A stretch of 64,000 bases of DNA. Source: Rhynchospora pubera (lineage: Eukaryota; Streptophyta; Magnoliopsida; Poales; Cyperaceae). Shown here in pieces: positions 1 to 11,524 of the stretch. Made by a program: the position numbers and the translations under genes. The stretch lies in NCBI GenBank assembly GCA_028095005.1, contig CM051460.1, forward strand, positions 289,122,653 through 289,186,652, read 5' to 3'. The stretch's first letter is position 1, and each line of letters begins with the position of its first letter. Under the pieces are notes generated by a model. It was given only the letters and a program-made list of their open reading frames with translations. It made no database searches and was not told the DNA's origin.

Positions 1-1168
1 AGTGGCTTGATTGGAGATGTAGAAGAGAAAGAGGAGAAGAATTAGGAGATTTGGAGACATCAGTCTCATTCGTGTCAACTTTTTTTTGGTTTCTTTTGTT
101 TTTCTTTTGACTGAAGATTTTGTTTTTCTTTTGAATGGAGATTAGAGAAGCAGGTGTGTTCGCATTTGCATGGCGAGCTGTGTGTGTGGGGTGTGTGTGG
201 AGAGAGTGAGTGTGCATCAAAGGAGAGAAGGTGGAGAGAGCTGCGGCGAGAGCAGCTTTCACTGTTTGGATGATCCTCTCAAATCTTAGAGAATATTGAA
301 TGGAATCAGAACCATTCATTTGTACGGAGTTCTAAACTGCACGAATCTTGATGTATTCTTAACGATCTTGATTCCGTTAATACTATTAGATTCGGATGTC
401 ATGAGTGGAGGGTGTTGACAGGATATTTGGAGGGACTGGTAAGTCCAGACTTCAGATCCTCTGTGACTGCTTATCCCCGATTAGTAAGGAATATCACTGA
501 CAGTGGGGCTCACGTCCTTAACTATACGTTATTCGTGTCTAGTCGTGCTGTCAGTGACTTGGGGTACGGGAATGACATTAGTGAATTGGCACAGAGAATC
601 TGAAGTTTTATGGGAAAAGGGAACACGGAACAGTAGGAAGCTGTAAGTCGTGTATGTGTACTCTGTTTGTCACTTTCTCTAGAATCGAATTTTGCAAACA
701 AATGTGGTCCTTAAATTGCTGTGCATATTGTAATTTCTCTGTTAAAGAATTCTCAAATTGCATTTTTATTTCCTATTTTTATTTTATTTGAGAAAACATT
801 TGCATATTACTTGGGCTTTCTATTCATCGATTATATATCTCTGTTGATTAAGTGCATCATTGGTTTTCACACTGAATTGTAGTTTAATAATCTCCATTTG
901 AGCTTCAAACAAAAAGACTACTAGACATAGACCCACACAGCCACTGTGTTGGCTTGTACTGGTCCAGTACGTGCCAGCTGGCTCTAGTACCTGCACAAAC
1001 AGAACCACCACTGTGAATTATAGCAAAATCCAAAAGGGAAGTAGATACAAAATCATTGCCTGATGATTTTAGTTATAACTTCATGGTAAAAAAAAGGGAG
1101 GAAGATAACTTAATCGTAGAAAAGAAAAAAAAAAGTGATTGTTCAATGATGCATCATAGCAGCACATA
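1..1168. other. No gene recognised
   Basis: The first 620 bases are less AT-rich than what follows and include a GT/GA-rich stretch near 180-240 and a 63-codon open frame at 412-603 whose product I do not recognise. It could be the end of a transcript lying outside the window, but there is no recognisable domain or clear splice structure. From 620 to 1168 the DNA is AT-rich and I see nothing further. Confidence 0.4.
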
Positions 1169-1357
1169 GGATCCGTTTGGATGACTTCTTTCCGGAATAA
1201 GGAATAAGGAATAACCACTTTTTACCAATAAATTTATTTCTAACCATCCAAACTCTTCACAAAAGTTACACACTTCCCAATAAATTTACCCCTTCCCAAT
1301 AAATTTCTTCCCTTCTTTCTTCTTCCTACCTTATTCTCAATGCATCCAAACGGAGCC
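1169..1357. mobile_element. MITE, GGCTCCGTTTGGATG family, copy 1
   Basis: A 189-bp element with terminal inverted repeats: GGATCCGTTTGGATG at the left and the complement of GGCTCCGTTTGGATG at the right. ATA flanks both ends (1166-1168 and 1358-1360), a possible 3-bp target duplication. The interior carries a segment (CCAAACTCTTCACAAA, then GTTACACACTT) shared with copies near 32.8 kb and 48.0 kb. There is no coding capacity, so it is non-autonomous. Confidence 0.8.
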
Positions 1358-2492
1358 ATAACTAACAGTTTGCATCGACAATAAATAAGCTATAAAGTGG
1401 GTTTGTTTGTGTAGTAAGGAGTTGCATAAGTTAAGGATGCCTAAGTATTTATATATAGAGCTGTCAACGGTCACTCCACTCACGTGTTTCCGTTTCGTTT
1501 AAGCGAAACAGAACGAATAACAATACTAATTCTTATTCTGTTCCAATAACGAAACGGTAAAAGAAATATCAAATTGTACCGTTTCGACTGTTTCAGCCTT
1601 ATTCAAATCGTTTTATGTGTTATTTCTGAAGTGGAACGGTTAACAAAACGGAATTTTGTACCGTTTTAAAAAGGAACGGTTAACGAAATGGAATCCTGTA
1701 CTGCATTCCATAACGGAACAGTTTGTTCCGTGCTTTTTTGACGCGTTTGACAGCTCTATTTATATAGTGTTATGTAATAGATGTTTGGTTGTGTAGTAAG
1801 GATGACTAACTTAATGCATGCATATATTCATGTCAAAAGACTAAAATGCGCTTATATTCATGCCTTTAATTAATTATTATTCTTAAATCATTATTATTAA
1901 TATGATTTTTTAATAATTATTGTTACTTATTAAATATTATTATTTATTAATTATTATTAATTATTTTTAATTAATTATTATTATTAAATCATTATTATTA
2001 ATAATTAATATTGCTTGTAAAGTATTATTAATTATTATTATTTATGATTTTTTAATAGTTATCATTACTTATTAAATATTATTATTAATTAATTATTATT
2101 AATTATTTCTATGGGGTATTGTTGGGAAAAAAAATTAAAGGGGACCATGCATAACTTATGCAACTTATTTATGTTGCATAAGTTATGTATCCTTAAGGCA
2201 TCTTATGTAAGAGGTGTTTGGTGACTAAAAAATGCATAACTAAAGGATGCATAACTTAAGTTATGCATCTTTAAGTCACAAACAAATTGAGCCAAAATAT
2301 TTTCTGTGCATCAGTATTATAAATAAAAATCCGTGGAGTCTACTTAAAAATTGTAAATCACTTAGGGACACGGCAATGCATTATGTTAAGGGGTTATTTC
2401 TGGGTCAACAGTTTTGAATGATTTGAAACAGAAACTCTGTATTAGATTATGTTGCCGACAATTATGGTTGTTAGCATGACCCGTTTTAATGA
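1358..2492. repeat. AT-rich repeat region around the Mutator-like MITE
   Basis: The sequence on both sides of the MITE looks like one older repeat: it begins near 1398 (GTGGGTTTGTTTGTGTAG) and ends near 2290 with the roughly inverted CACAAACAAATTGAG. Words such as TGCATAACTTAAGTTATGCA recur as local palindromes at 2140-2275. 1860-2110 is low-complexity ATT/AAT repeats. No gene is seen. Confidence 0.5.
1456..1757. mobile_element. Mutator-like MITE, copy 1
   Basis: A 302-bp element ending in GAGCTGTCAA and its complement TTGACAGCTC. It is flanked by the 9-bp direct repeat ATTTATATA at 1447-1455 and 1758-1766. Nine-base target duplications are characteristic of Mutator-like elements. The interior is rich in GTTCCGTTTCG-like words and has no ORF. 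A relative with the same termini lies at 52129-52390. It has inserted into an older repeat that continues on both sides. Confidence 0.82.
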
Positions 2493-2805
2493 GTGGGCAG
2501 TAATCGGAAACACAAAAAATCTAAACATTACATTCTATTTTATTGTTTCTTTTGTTTTGGTCTCAGACAGAAGGCAATCGCAAGACCTAATTTTCCTTTC
2601 CCTTCTCTAATTTCTCTGAAAAATCGGCGATCAACTTCGATGGAATCCACCCCCTTCCTCTCCATTAAACTTCTGGCTCGAACAACGTTTTACATTAATA
2701 GAAAGTCAACACACTCAAACTTCTCTATCACCATCTCTCATCAATTTCTACTCCTTTTACATTTGTTTTCTCAAATTCGCATATGCAAAGAGCGAGGAGC
2801 CATGG

Positions 2806-3486
2806 TTGGCGGTTGGTTTGAGGCCAGAGAACTTGCTCCCTGGAGTGGTTATTGCCTTTATTCTGGGATTGTTCTTCGACTTCTCCTTCCTCTCCCGTAG
2901 AGGCACACCACAAGTGAACCTGAATCTGAGATTCACTCTCCGGCAACCTCCTAATGCTAGCCAATTGCAAACCAAATCTCAAAGGAGGAGTTTAAATTTA
3001 TCGGGGCCCATCAAACCCTATAATCCATGCTTGAAGAACTTTTGGTATCCAGTTGCCTTCTCTAGCGACCTCAAAGATGATACAATGGTAATTTTATTTT
3101 TCTATTTGTTATCGAGGGTAGATATGTTATTTTATCATTAAATATTTTCGAAGATGCAAGCATTTAATCTTTGTATACTCAATTTTGCTTATCTGATTAA
3201 ATTTGATGTGGAGGTGGGGAGTCTCACAGAGGAGCATTTTAGAGGGCAATATAGTGGGCTTTCTGCATCTCTCTAATAGTTCTAGCCTGTATTCACACAT
3301 TAATATGCCAGTTTGTAGTTCTGGAACGACTTTACATCGTACCATGCCATTTTCAAGGTGTCATTGAATTTTATAAATGGGAAAAAACTTGGTAATTAGG
3401 TATTTCAAAACTATGACTTCCATCAGTGATGTTTTATTTTAATTTCAGATACCAATAGATTGCTTTGAGATGCCATGGGTGATTTC
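2806..3486 (+). pseudogene. CAO: Chlorophyllide a oxygenase (CAO) gene fragment
   Basis: Two exon-like pieces encode part of chlorophyllide a oxygenase, the chloroplast Rieske oxygenase that converts chlorophyllide a to b. The first ends at 3087 before a GT donor and reads ...SLNLSGPIKPYNP, then LKNFWYPVAF and DLKDDTM, which matches the family's conserved stretch just before the Rieske domain. An AG acceptor at 3447-3448 is followed by IPIDCFEMPWVI, the expected next residues. Similarity then stops near 3485. The Rieske cysteines and histidines and the whole mononuclear-iron domain are absent, and upstream of about 2860 only a weak trace of the linker (LLPGVV) is seen. This is a truncated, decayed copy that keeps an intron, so it came from genomic DNA and not mRNA. 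A Helitron 3' end lies 4.1 kb downstream and may explain how it arrived. I am confident of the family. Confidence 0.85.
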
Positions 3487-6400
3487 AGCCAAAATGACAG
3501 TACCATACATTACCCATAGATGCAGATTGAGATATTTTTATTGGTCTTTTGAAAGGATTTGGATCTAATTAACAATTTGAATGCAAAGGAGCTATTGTCA
3601 GGAGATTGGTCAGTTGTCGTGTGATGTACAGAGTGATGGTTTAAGGCAATCAACGCCAGAGCCTGGTTAGTCAAGGCAATTAGCGATTTCAAGGAATTAG
3701 CGATTTCAAAGATCTGTTTCTTAGATGTCAAGTTGTGTTATACTTAGAAATAATCTACTGTATAGGAAATATTCATTTTTTGGTATTATTGGTTATTTCC
3801 ATGTTTTTCTGTAGAGAATTGTATAAGAGGATGATTAAGGCGCAAATTGTAAGATAGACAATTTAGATCAATACAGATTATTTCAGAAAAGCCAATTTTG
3901 TGGTTTCTTTTAAATTTCTCAAATACTTCAAAGTTTGTCAGCTATAAACCAAATTGATACATGGTAAAAAAAAAATTATGTTGGTTTTAATTTGGGAAAG
4001 TTGGAATATCAGAATGTCATTTGTACATAAAAATTGGTAAGGTTTAGGTCATTTGGTAAGGGAAAATTTCATAAAAAAGATCCTACCACAATTGTAAAAA
4101 ATATCTTCAAATATATTAGATAGAAATGGGAAAGATTATCTACTGGTATTTCAATTTAATGATCAGGAAAAATGATAGTCAATGAAATTGAGTAAAAATT
4201 TTACAGATCATTAATCGGCATGAAATTATGATCCACCACTCTATATCACAACCTTTTAAAAATATATTATTATTTTAGAATTAAAGTTTTAATTTTGTTT
4301 AGATGAAATCAATACATGTAAGTACTTTATCTGCCAAATTATATGAGATAAAAAAATAAACAAAATTTGATATTGTATCTCCTGAATCTGCTGTTGTAAA
4401 TGACTTCCAGCATGTAGCAATTAATGTTTGGAGAAATATATAATAAAAATGAAATTTGTAATGCGTGAGCTTGATTTAGAGAGATTATTTGTGTATAACC
4501 AGGCATATTTATTGTTGCAAATCTTATTTATTGATATTGATATTGATGAATTTATAGAAATTAATGTGAAATAGCTTAGGGCAGTAAATTTGGTGAGCTG
4601 TGATTTACAGTTTGTGCAAGGCCTAAGGGCATTAAATATTTTCATTTACTGCATAATGAAAGCATTTAATTTTTGTTCTGTTATTATTTCTTCTATATAT
4701 ATGATGGTATGTGAGAAACTTTTTTCTGTTCCTTTCAAATTTAGCCTTTCTTATCTATATTATTTGTTATTTATTATTTATTATCACAGGTATTAATGGT
4801 GCTGTTTTTGTAATTGAGAGAAGTTTATCTAATTGAATTCCAAAAAATTGTAATAAAAATTAAGATAGTTAAGCTAATCTTATTGTTTATTCTTTATGTA
4901 TAGGTGACAATGTCTACCGTTATCCCGATATCGAAAATTACAAATATGATTCAAGAAGTTATGCATTGCCATGTATTAAAAATATCGGATGTTGTTGATC
5001 GCAAAAATGACAACATATGGGGGAAGAATTTTGTACTGGCTGACAAAGAGGTATATTAAATTGATATATAGTTCATTTATCAAATTGTTGCTTTGTATGC
5101 GTAGTGTTATATAATTGTATTCTACCAATTTGACTTTTGAAATTTTTGAAATTTGGGAGGTGCAATCCAAGTACGTAATCAAGCAGACACCTACCATGAA
5201 GTTTGGGGGCACAAAGATGAAGGTTTTGCAATTGATTGGAGCCTGTTATTCCTGGCCGACTCATTTCTGGTATGCTTTTCAACCACATCTGTTTTGTGAT
5301 AGCATTTTTTTATATTTTTTATTATTCCTTTTTCTATGTGTGTCTATGCTTAAGCAACTCTGAAATTGTTTATTAGCTTAATATTATTTGGGAACTTTTG
5401 TTGTATAAAAATACAAAACAGATGACAGTGCCAAAACTCAAAAGGAATGAAATAATCTATTACGTAACTATTACAGATTTCCATAAAGATGCCAACAATT
5501 GGGTTCTCAGATTGTGTTATCAATTTTCAATTCACGAGCCCAACTAGTAATCCCTTCAATGAATTATAGAAGCCAGCTTAATTTGGAAGATATGCATATT
5601 TGGTTTGGTCCTATTAAAGAGGTGTTACAAATTAAGTGCTTTAATTGTCATAATTTCTATGAGTTTTTTATCTTATGGCCCCTCAAGTGTTTTAATAGTG
5701 AAGCGTATCAATTAAGGGGAATATCATAAATTAACAATTGACTATTGATTATAAGTCTGAGGGGAATGTTTTTACAATTGGCTACTAATTATAAGAACTG
5801 TGAAGTGTATCAATTATTCATAGATTCAATGAAACTTGGGAGTATCAGAATTTTTAATTACAATGCAATCTTTTATCTATTTCTTAAATATTATTTCATT
5901 CAACCATGCAGACAAGGGAGGAGTCATGTCTGGACGAAATATCTGATCCTTTTGATAATCGAATCTGATCCAAATTAATCAATCCTTGGTTAACTTTAAA
6001 TTCTCTCTTATTTATTCAATGCGGTGGTATCTTTTAGTTTGTTGGCAAAATACATGTGTGGTAATTGCAATTGCAAGTTACTGATGAGAGATGTTAAAAT
6101 TATCTATGCAAAAAATATTCTAAATATCAACACAATTCTACTTTTCGTTGTTTTCACTTAGGATTCATGACTTGATAGCTAAATCAGATAGAAAAGTTAA
6201 TGTAGGTATGAAGTAATTAACAACATAATTGAAAAAATGAAGCAATTTTATTTAGCACATTTTACTAAGATTTTGATTAAAAAAGGAGAGCAAACTGTTG
6301 TTTTGAATCTCTCAATACATTTTGCTTTGAATTATTAAATATTTTACATTTTTCGTTTGTAGGCAAGACGGAGCACCATGACAGCTCTCTTCCAACTTAC

Positions 6401-7584
6401 TTTCAGTCTTTAACTTGAATTTACAACATTATTCCTCTCTTAAATATAAACGGTTTTCTGATGAAAAAATGGATGATTATGACATCCGCCCTTGGAATTG
6501 GACATTTTTCAACTTAACAAGAAATGAAAGTTTGAATCGCCAGTAAGGCTACATTATTGAAATGAATTTTTTTTTAATCCGTTATCACATTTGATATTTC
6601 TGTTCATTAACTATTTTGGGTTAAGGTTAGTTATATGAAAGTTAGGAGCAATTTATTTGGTGCACAAAATTAAGTTCATGTGAGACTTATTAGTTCTGGT
6701 AATGGAACCAATTCGTGTACAGTGAGCAACCTTTATTAAACCCCTTACATAGATATGTTACATCAACACATGAATTTTGAGTCAATTGATGACAAGTGTC
6801 GAGGTTTGGAAGTACAATTATTATTTATTATTATCTGTTTCATATCAATCAATATATTGTTTTACTAAAGATCTAGGAAAGTAGCTTTCTCTGTGCTACT
6901 TTATTTATATAAGTTTTAAAAATACAAGCCCATTAATACATGTTGGCATCCATTAACACATGCAAAGCTTTATCTGAGCTCTATTTCACGATCCATTATA
7001 TAAATTGCAGGACCTAAGTCCGAAGCTCTTCAAGGAAATATAATGAATGTCAAGGTGTGGGAAATGCCTGTAGTGGACAACGAAATGCTAAAATCATCTG
7101 CTAGCTGTTGGCTCCTTTTGTTTGTTGGATTTGGAATTCTTTTATACTTTCATGCGTGGTTGTGATTTGTGAATATGTATGCGAGATTTCGTAATAGATT
7201 TGGTTCAACTGTGATGTTTTGTGGATAAAGTTGGTTCAAAATCAAGCATTAAATATTATGCGCCAACAACATATTAGTAGTATGAATTAATTGTAGTACT
7301 GTCACAACATAGGCGAGCTCCTTATTTCTAAATATATATTTTGTCTCTGTAATATTTTCTAATAGCCTTGGATTAGTCTTCTCTTAAAAAAATATCGATT
7401 AATTTGCTATAATGTTTGTTGGTTTACCCCAATTTTTTAGTCTGTTCCAATTAAATATAAAATTGAATTACTAATCAAATGATATACATAACTACATTAT
7501 AAAAATACAATAAGAACTAATTATTAAATCTTCTTTATAAATTTAAAATTTATTACGTATTTTAATTTTATTAGTAATTCAAAT
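3487..7584 (+). other. AT-rich stretch with two unassigned exon-like pieces
   Basis: No complete gene is seen. Two short pieces look like exons on the + strand. 4903-5051 is open for 49 codons between an AG acceptor and a GT donor (it includes KISDVVDRKNDNIWGKNF); I considered a replication-protein-A OB-fold but cannot support it. 7011-7165 follows an AG acceptor, is open to a TGA, and ends in a hydrophobic stretch (CWLLLFVGFGILLYFHAWL) that would form a C-terminal membrane anchor; the product is not recognised. The remainder is AT-rich with many stops. All of it lies upstream of the Helitron terminus at 7613 and may be Helitron cargo. Confidence 0.35.
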
Positions 7585-7613
7585 ATCGAGCGAAGCTCGA
7601 TCAATCCATCTAG
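7585..7613 (+). mobile_element. Helitron 3' terminus (element A)
   Basis: Canonical Helitron 3' end: a hairpin ATCGAGC-gaa-GCTCGAT (7585-7601), eight bases, then CTAG at 7610-7613, followed by T as expected for insertion between A and T. The element would extend leftwards. I could not identify its 5' TC end, so its length is unknown. No Rep/helicase ORF is present, so it would be non-autonomous. Confidence 0.75.
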
Positions 7614-7805
7614 TAAAGATAAAGGTACAGTTATTTTCCGTTTACCCTAGTCTAAGCCTTCTAAGCTAGCATGTTTTTCTTTCTCCCCTCACCGTCCAAT
7701 ATAAAATTGAATACCGAGATAATATAATTATTAGAGGTCAACAATAAAATAATAGTTATATTTTATAGAATTCCAAGTATGTATTTTTTTTAAAAAAAGA
7801 TATGT

Positions 7806-8588
7806 TCGTGCATTATACTGACACATTATAGAAATCATTTGATTGGAAAAAAAAATAGAGGACATTGGCCTCGATAGATTCCACTTGAATCTGTCTATGT
7901 TTCATATACGCGTGTGATACTTGCAATAGGATCTTTAGGCAGCAAGATAAATCCATGTTTTCTTTGTAGTTTGAATGCATGAACAGAACTGTTAGTTTTT
8001 TTTAACCTTAATCCTCTTTTGAACAGAACTAACACCTCTAATCTCATTCGCTGAAATTTAGATGATTGACCATGTATTTATTTAAAAAAAAACATTAACA
8101 CAAATTTTGATTTCAAGAATTTTAACATTAAATTCTATCTTGAGATTATTATTTTTTAAAATATTTTTTCAGCTCTCTAAGACCGCGTGTTTGTGCATTA
8201 TACTGACACATTATAGAAATCATTTGATTGGGAAAAAAAAATAGAGGACATTGGCCTCCATAGATTCCACTTGAATCTGGGTTCATATACGCGAGTGATA
8301 CTTAGGATCTTTAGGCCGCAAGATAAATCCATATTTTCTTTGAAGTTTGAATGCATGAACAGAACTGTGAGTTTGTTTTAACCTTAATCCTCTTTTGAAT
8401 TTTATTTTTATTTCCTTTGAATTTTTTTATAATAACACCTCTAGTCTCATTCGCTGAAATTTAGATTATTGAACATGTAATTCTTAAAAAAAAAACATTA
8501 AACTCAAATTTTGATTTCAGGATTTTTGACATAAAATTCTATCTTGAGATTAATTTTTTTAAATATTTTATCTGCTCTGACCGCGTGT
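7806..8588. repeat. Tandem duplication, about 385-400 bp x 2
   Basis: Two adjacent copies start at about 7806 and 8191; GTGCATTATACTGACACATT, for example, recurs 385 bp later. Each ends with GACCGCGTG (about 8182 and 8580). The copies differ by scattered substitutions and small indels, including one of about 30 bp, so the duplication is not recent. No coding function is seen. Confidence 0.85.
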
Positions 8589-9783
8589 ATGTTTTTTTTT
8601 TTTTCAGATTTATGCTGAAGACAATTACTTCCAAACGAAACTTTATTGATAATTTTGTCTTTTTTCCCCCCCTTTTTTCCTATTTCTTTCGGTACTGCTT
8701 TCGCCAGCAAAAAGCTCTCTGGCTTAAGCGAGATATACAATTTGTGTTTAAACAATATTATTTGATCGAAATGTGTCCATAAATTATTGTACAAAAAGAA
8801 CTTGGATATGACGAGAATCTATTTAGCAATTATGTTGATTTTTTTTCTCTTTTTTTTTTCTTCCCGGAGAAGAAAGAGTCTGCATAGATGACCTCCGATA
8901 GCGAAGAACAACTCAAAGAAGGTTAGTTTTTTTTTCTTGTTAGCTCCTTTGCTCTCTTTGTTTGATCTTCATCTTCCTTCCAATTTTCTCGTTGCTTTTT
9001 ATCCTTATAGCTCTATTTTGGACAAATTCTAGTTGAATTTGAGAGAAATCTTTTATATTACAAAATCATTTAGTAATAACTAACTAAAAGAGTTTGCTTA
9101 GTCTTGTTACTACTGAAACCGTTTGTCAATAAAAAAAAAAGTTGGCTGAAATTGTCCATTCCATCATTCAACTAAATAGGTGGAATAGGTTAATAAGGGT
9201 GAAAAATAGCACTTGATTTTTTTTTTAATTCAATCCGTCGTCGATTGCCCAATTTTAATTATTTTTTTAATCCATCAATATATTAATATTAATTATCTCA
9301 AATAATGCAAGAATAATACTATTTAACTTCTATGTTAGATAGCGCATCAAAATTTGCAGTTTTGGTTATATTTCTCAATTTATCAGAGAAAATTTATTTG
9401 AACTCAATATTCTTATACAAGTGATTTCTTCTAGCAAATTAATGTTTTGGATTGGAAATATTGAAACCAGACATCATATTTCTATTATTTTTATTGGAAT
9501 TTTGGCATGGCAATGCAGTATGGTGTTTCTAATTTTTAAATACATGTGGTATGCATGGAATAAACCCAATTAGAAAGTATTTTTTTCTGAACTTTTTTTG
9601 TTTCCATGGATCATACTGGTGGGTTCAGATCAACTAGGACACTAGTTGCATTATTCGTTGTAACAGAATTGTATTTTTTGGGGAGATTCATTATTATCGA
9701 AGTCTGATTTCGTCATAACAGACGAAAAAAACAATCTTTCATTTATTTTACTTTGTATATGGTTTCATAATCTCAATCCTGAC
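8589..9783. other. No supported gene; one exon-like start
   Basis: AT-rich. At 8888-8921 an ATG begins an 11-codon stretch (MTSDSEEQLKE) that ends at a plausible GT donor (GTTAGT) after a purine-rich leader. It resembles a first coding exon, but no matching downstream exons are found. A segment near 9547-9610 (GTATGCATGGAATAAACCC onwards) is nearly repeated at 13051-13108, inside intron 2 of the zinc-finger gene. Confidence 0.35.
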
Positions 9784-9963
9784 TGTTTGGATGCAGGTTG
9801 AATAAGAAACAAACTCTAAATTTCTTATTCATGTGAAACCAAACAATATATGAATAAGAAATTTGAATTTATTTGGATACTTATTCATATTCATGTGAAA
9901 CCAAACAAAACTTTTAAATTTTTAATTCTTATTCATATTCCTTATTCAATCAACATCCAAACA
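9784..9963. mobile_element. MITE with 23-bp inverted ends
   Basis: The left end TGTTTGGATGCAGGTTGAAT and the right end, complement TGTTTGGATGTTGATTGAAT, form good terminal inverted repeats around a 180-bp element. The interior repeats CATGTGAAACCAAAC twice and TTATTCAT several times. No convincing target duplication was found, so the superfamily is not assigned. No coding capacity. Confidence 0.7.
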
Positions 9964-9968
9964 TGATT

Positions 9969-10082
9969 GAATTGGACTGATCCAAAGTAGATCAAGTTAT
10001 AAAGGGATCCTGTAGAGAGTTATTTAATTGGACTGATCCAAAGTAGATCAAGTTATGCAGGGATCCTGTAAGGCAGGAATTC
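9969..10082. repeat. 56-bp tandem duplication
   Basis: ATTGGACTGATCCAAAGTAG and the bases after it start at 9971 and again at 10027 with few differences, a two-copy tandem repeat with a 56-bp period directly after the MITE. Confidence 0.8.
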
Positions 10083-11424
10083 ATGAATTTTCACGTTTTC
10101 TTATTCAAGTGAAAAATGACATTTTTTTTTAGAAATACGATATATAGAAACAAAAAAACTTTTATCCACCAAAAACTCCGGATTCAGTGATGTAGTAGAA
10201 TTTTGTAATTATTTTCCTTAAATTAAAAGAAAAGTAAAAATATATATAAAGAATCTGGATTGCTGACAATTATTTCTCCTGTTAAAGAAGGAAAAAATAA
10301 TTTTATCATTCGAGATGTTGGAAAATTATTAGGTCGCGAATATCGTTAACTCGTCATTTAACTTTTTGGGTCAAACAGAACCAATTCGATGTGAATTTTA
10401 GCTTAAGTTTTTTAATAAATGTTGTCAGTTTTTATTAAGTATAAATATCTTCACGTATATTTTTTTTTTCAAATTGAGATTTAGATGAAAAATTCATCTC
10501 AATCCTGACTGTACGTGGATTATCTCTTTAAATACTTAAACCTATAAAAATAAAGACAATTCTACCATTGATACATTTTTTTATATGGATTTAAATCTAT
10601 ACCATTCATTTAGAATAACTAACGATTGTGATTTAATAAGAATTTGAATTATAAGTCTAAATTTGAACCAATGTATTCATAACAGAATTACGAAAAGGAA
10701 AATTATTAGCCGTAGTAAATTATGTTCTTTACTCCGTTCCGTAATCATTACAGATCTTCCCCGCTTTACTCGTTGCGTTTTCGGTCCGTTCAATTTTATT
10801 CCCATCTCAACGCCACATATCCGGAACGGATATGCGACTGCAGCATTTCCGGAATCATGGCCGAAACGTGCTGGATTGAAATCCACGGATCCACCAAGTG
10901 GCATCTGTTCAACCAGCTTACAATTCCCGATAGAACGCACACGTGTACTCGTTGGGTCGCTGCGGCACTCCGCAACGAACACAAACGAGGGACTGGCTGT
11001 AGAACCGAAATTTGGATTGTCTGTTCCAATATCTATCGGTAGAACATGTCCCAAGTCACTGACACCTAGTGAAACGTCAAAGTTTCTCATAATCACTCGC
11101 TACAAAATTATCTGTAGAAATACTACAACAGTGAAGTAGACATTAACGGATGGACTTGTGTTTTGTTCATTCCCCATTTCCCCTCCTCACGCAGACACAC
11201 ACAGCGCACTGAAACAACCACCTCTCTTTCTCGATAAGTTGTATATGGACGCGGTCCAGAGATTATAGACCATTACCTTTATACTAACAGTGGTTCCCAC
11301 CTTAATGGGACCATTGTTCATCGACAAGGTTTATTATCCTTCTTAGAACATGTCCATTTTTACTCTCTCTTTCGCTTCCGAGAAAGGAAGAAAAACAACA
11401 GAGAAAAAAAAGGGAGGGAAATAA
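10083..11424. other. Upstream region of the zinc-finger gene with a GC-richer block
   Basis: 10720-11140 is clearly less AT-rich than its flanks and is open for long stretches on both strands (139 codons on -, 10677-11096; 158 on +, 10663-11139). Neither product resembles a family I know. The block may be a captured or organelle-derived fragment, an unrecognised gene, or promoter sequence of the zinc-finger gene. 11160-11424 is probable promoter. Confidence 0.35.
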
Positions 11425-11524
11425 ACCGTACGCCTCTTTCTCTCTCTGTCTCGCTCTCTTCTCTCGTCTCCTCTAATGGCGGATGTGAGTAGAATGATCT
11501 CGTGATGGCCTCCGTCGCCGCCGC
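11425..11524 (+). promoter_or_regulatory. 5' leader of the zinc-finger gene with uORFs
   Basis: A pyrimidine-rich tract (CTCTTTCTCTCTCTGTCTCG, 11431-11475) of the kind common in plant leaders precedes a 9-codon upstream ORF at 11476-11505 (MADVSRMIS). Its TGA overlaps a second out-of-frame ATG at 11505 (TGATG); that frame runs across the exon 1-2 junction and stops soon after. The first ATG in frame with the zinc fingers is at 11525. Two uORFs ahead of, or overlapping, the main start suggest translational control; this is inference. Confidence 0.55.

Noticed and set aside
4903..5051. Replication protein A-like exon, as carried by some autonomous plant Helitrons
   Set aside because: The resemblance is too weak and rests on one 49-codon piece, so it is reported only as an unassigned exon.
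10663..11139. A 158-codon gene upstream of the zinc-finger gene
   Set aside because: No recognisable domain, comparable openness on the other strand, and no splice or start context.
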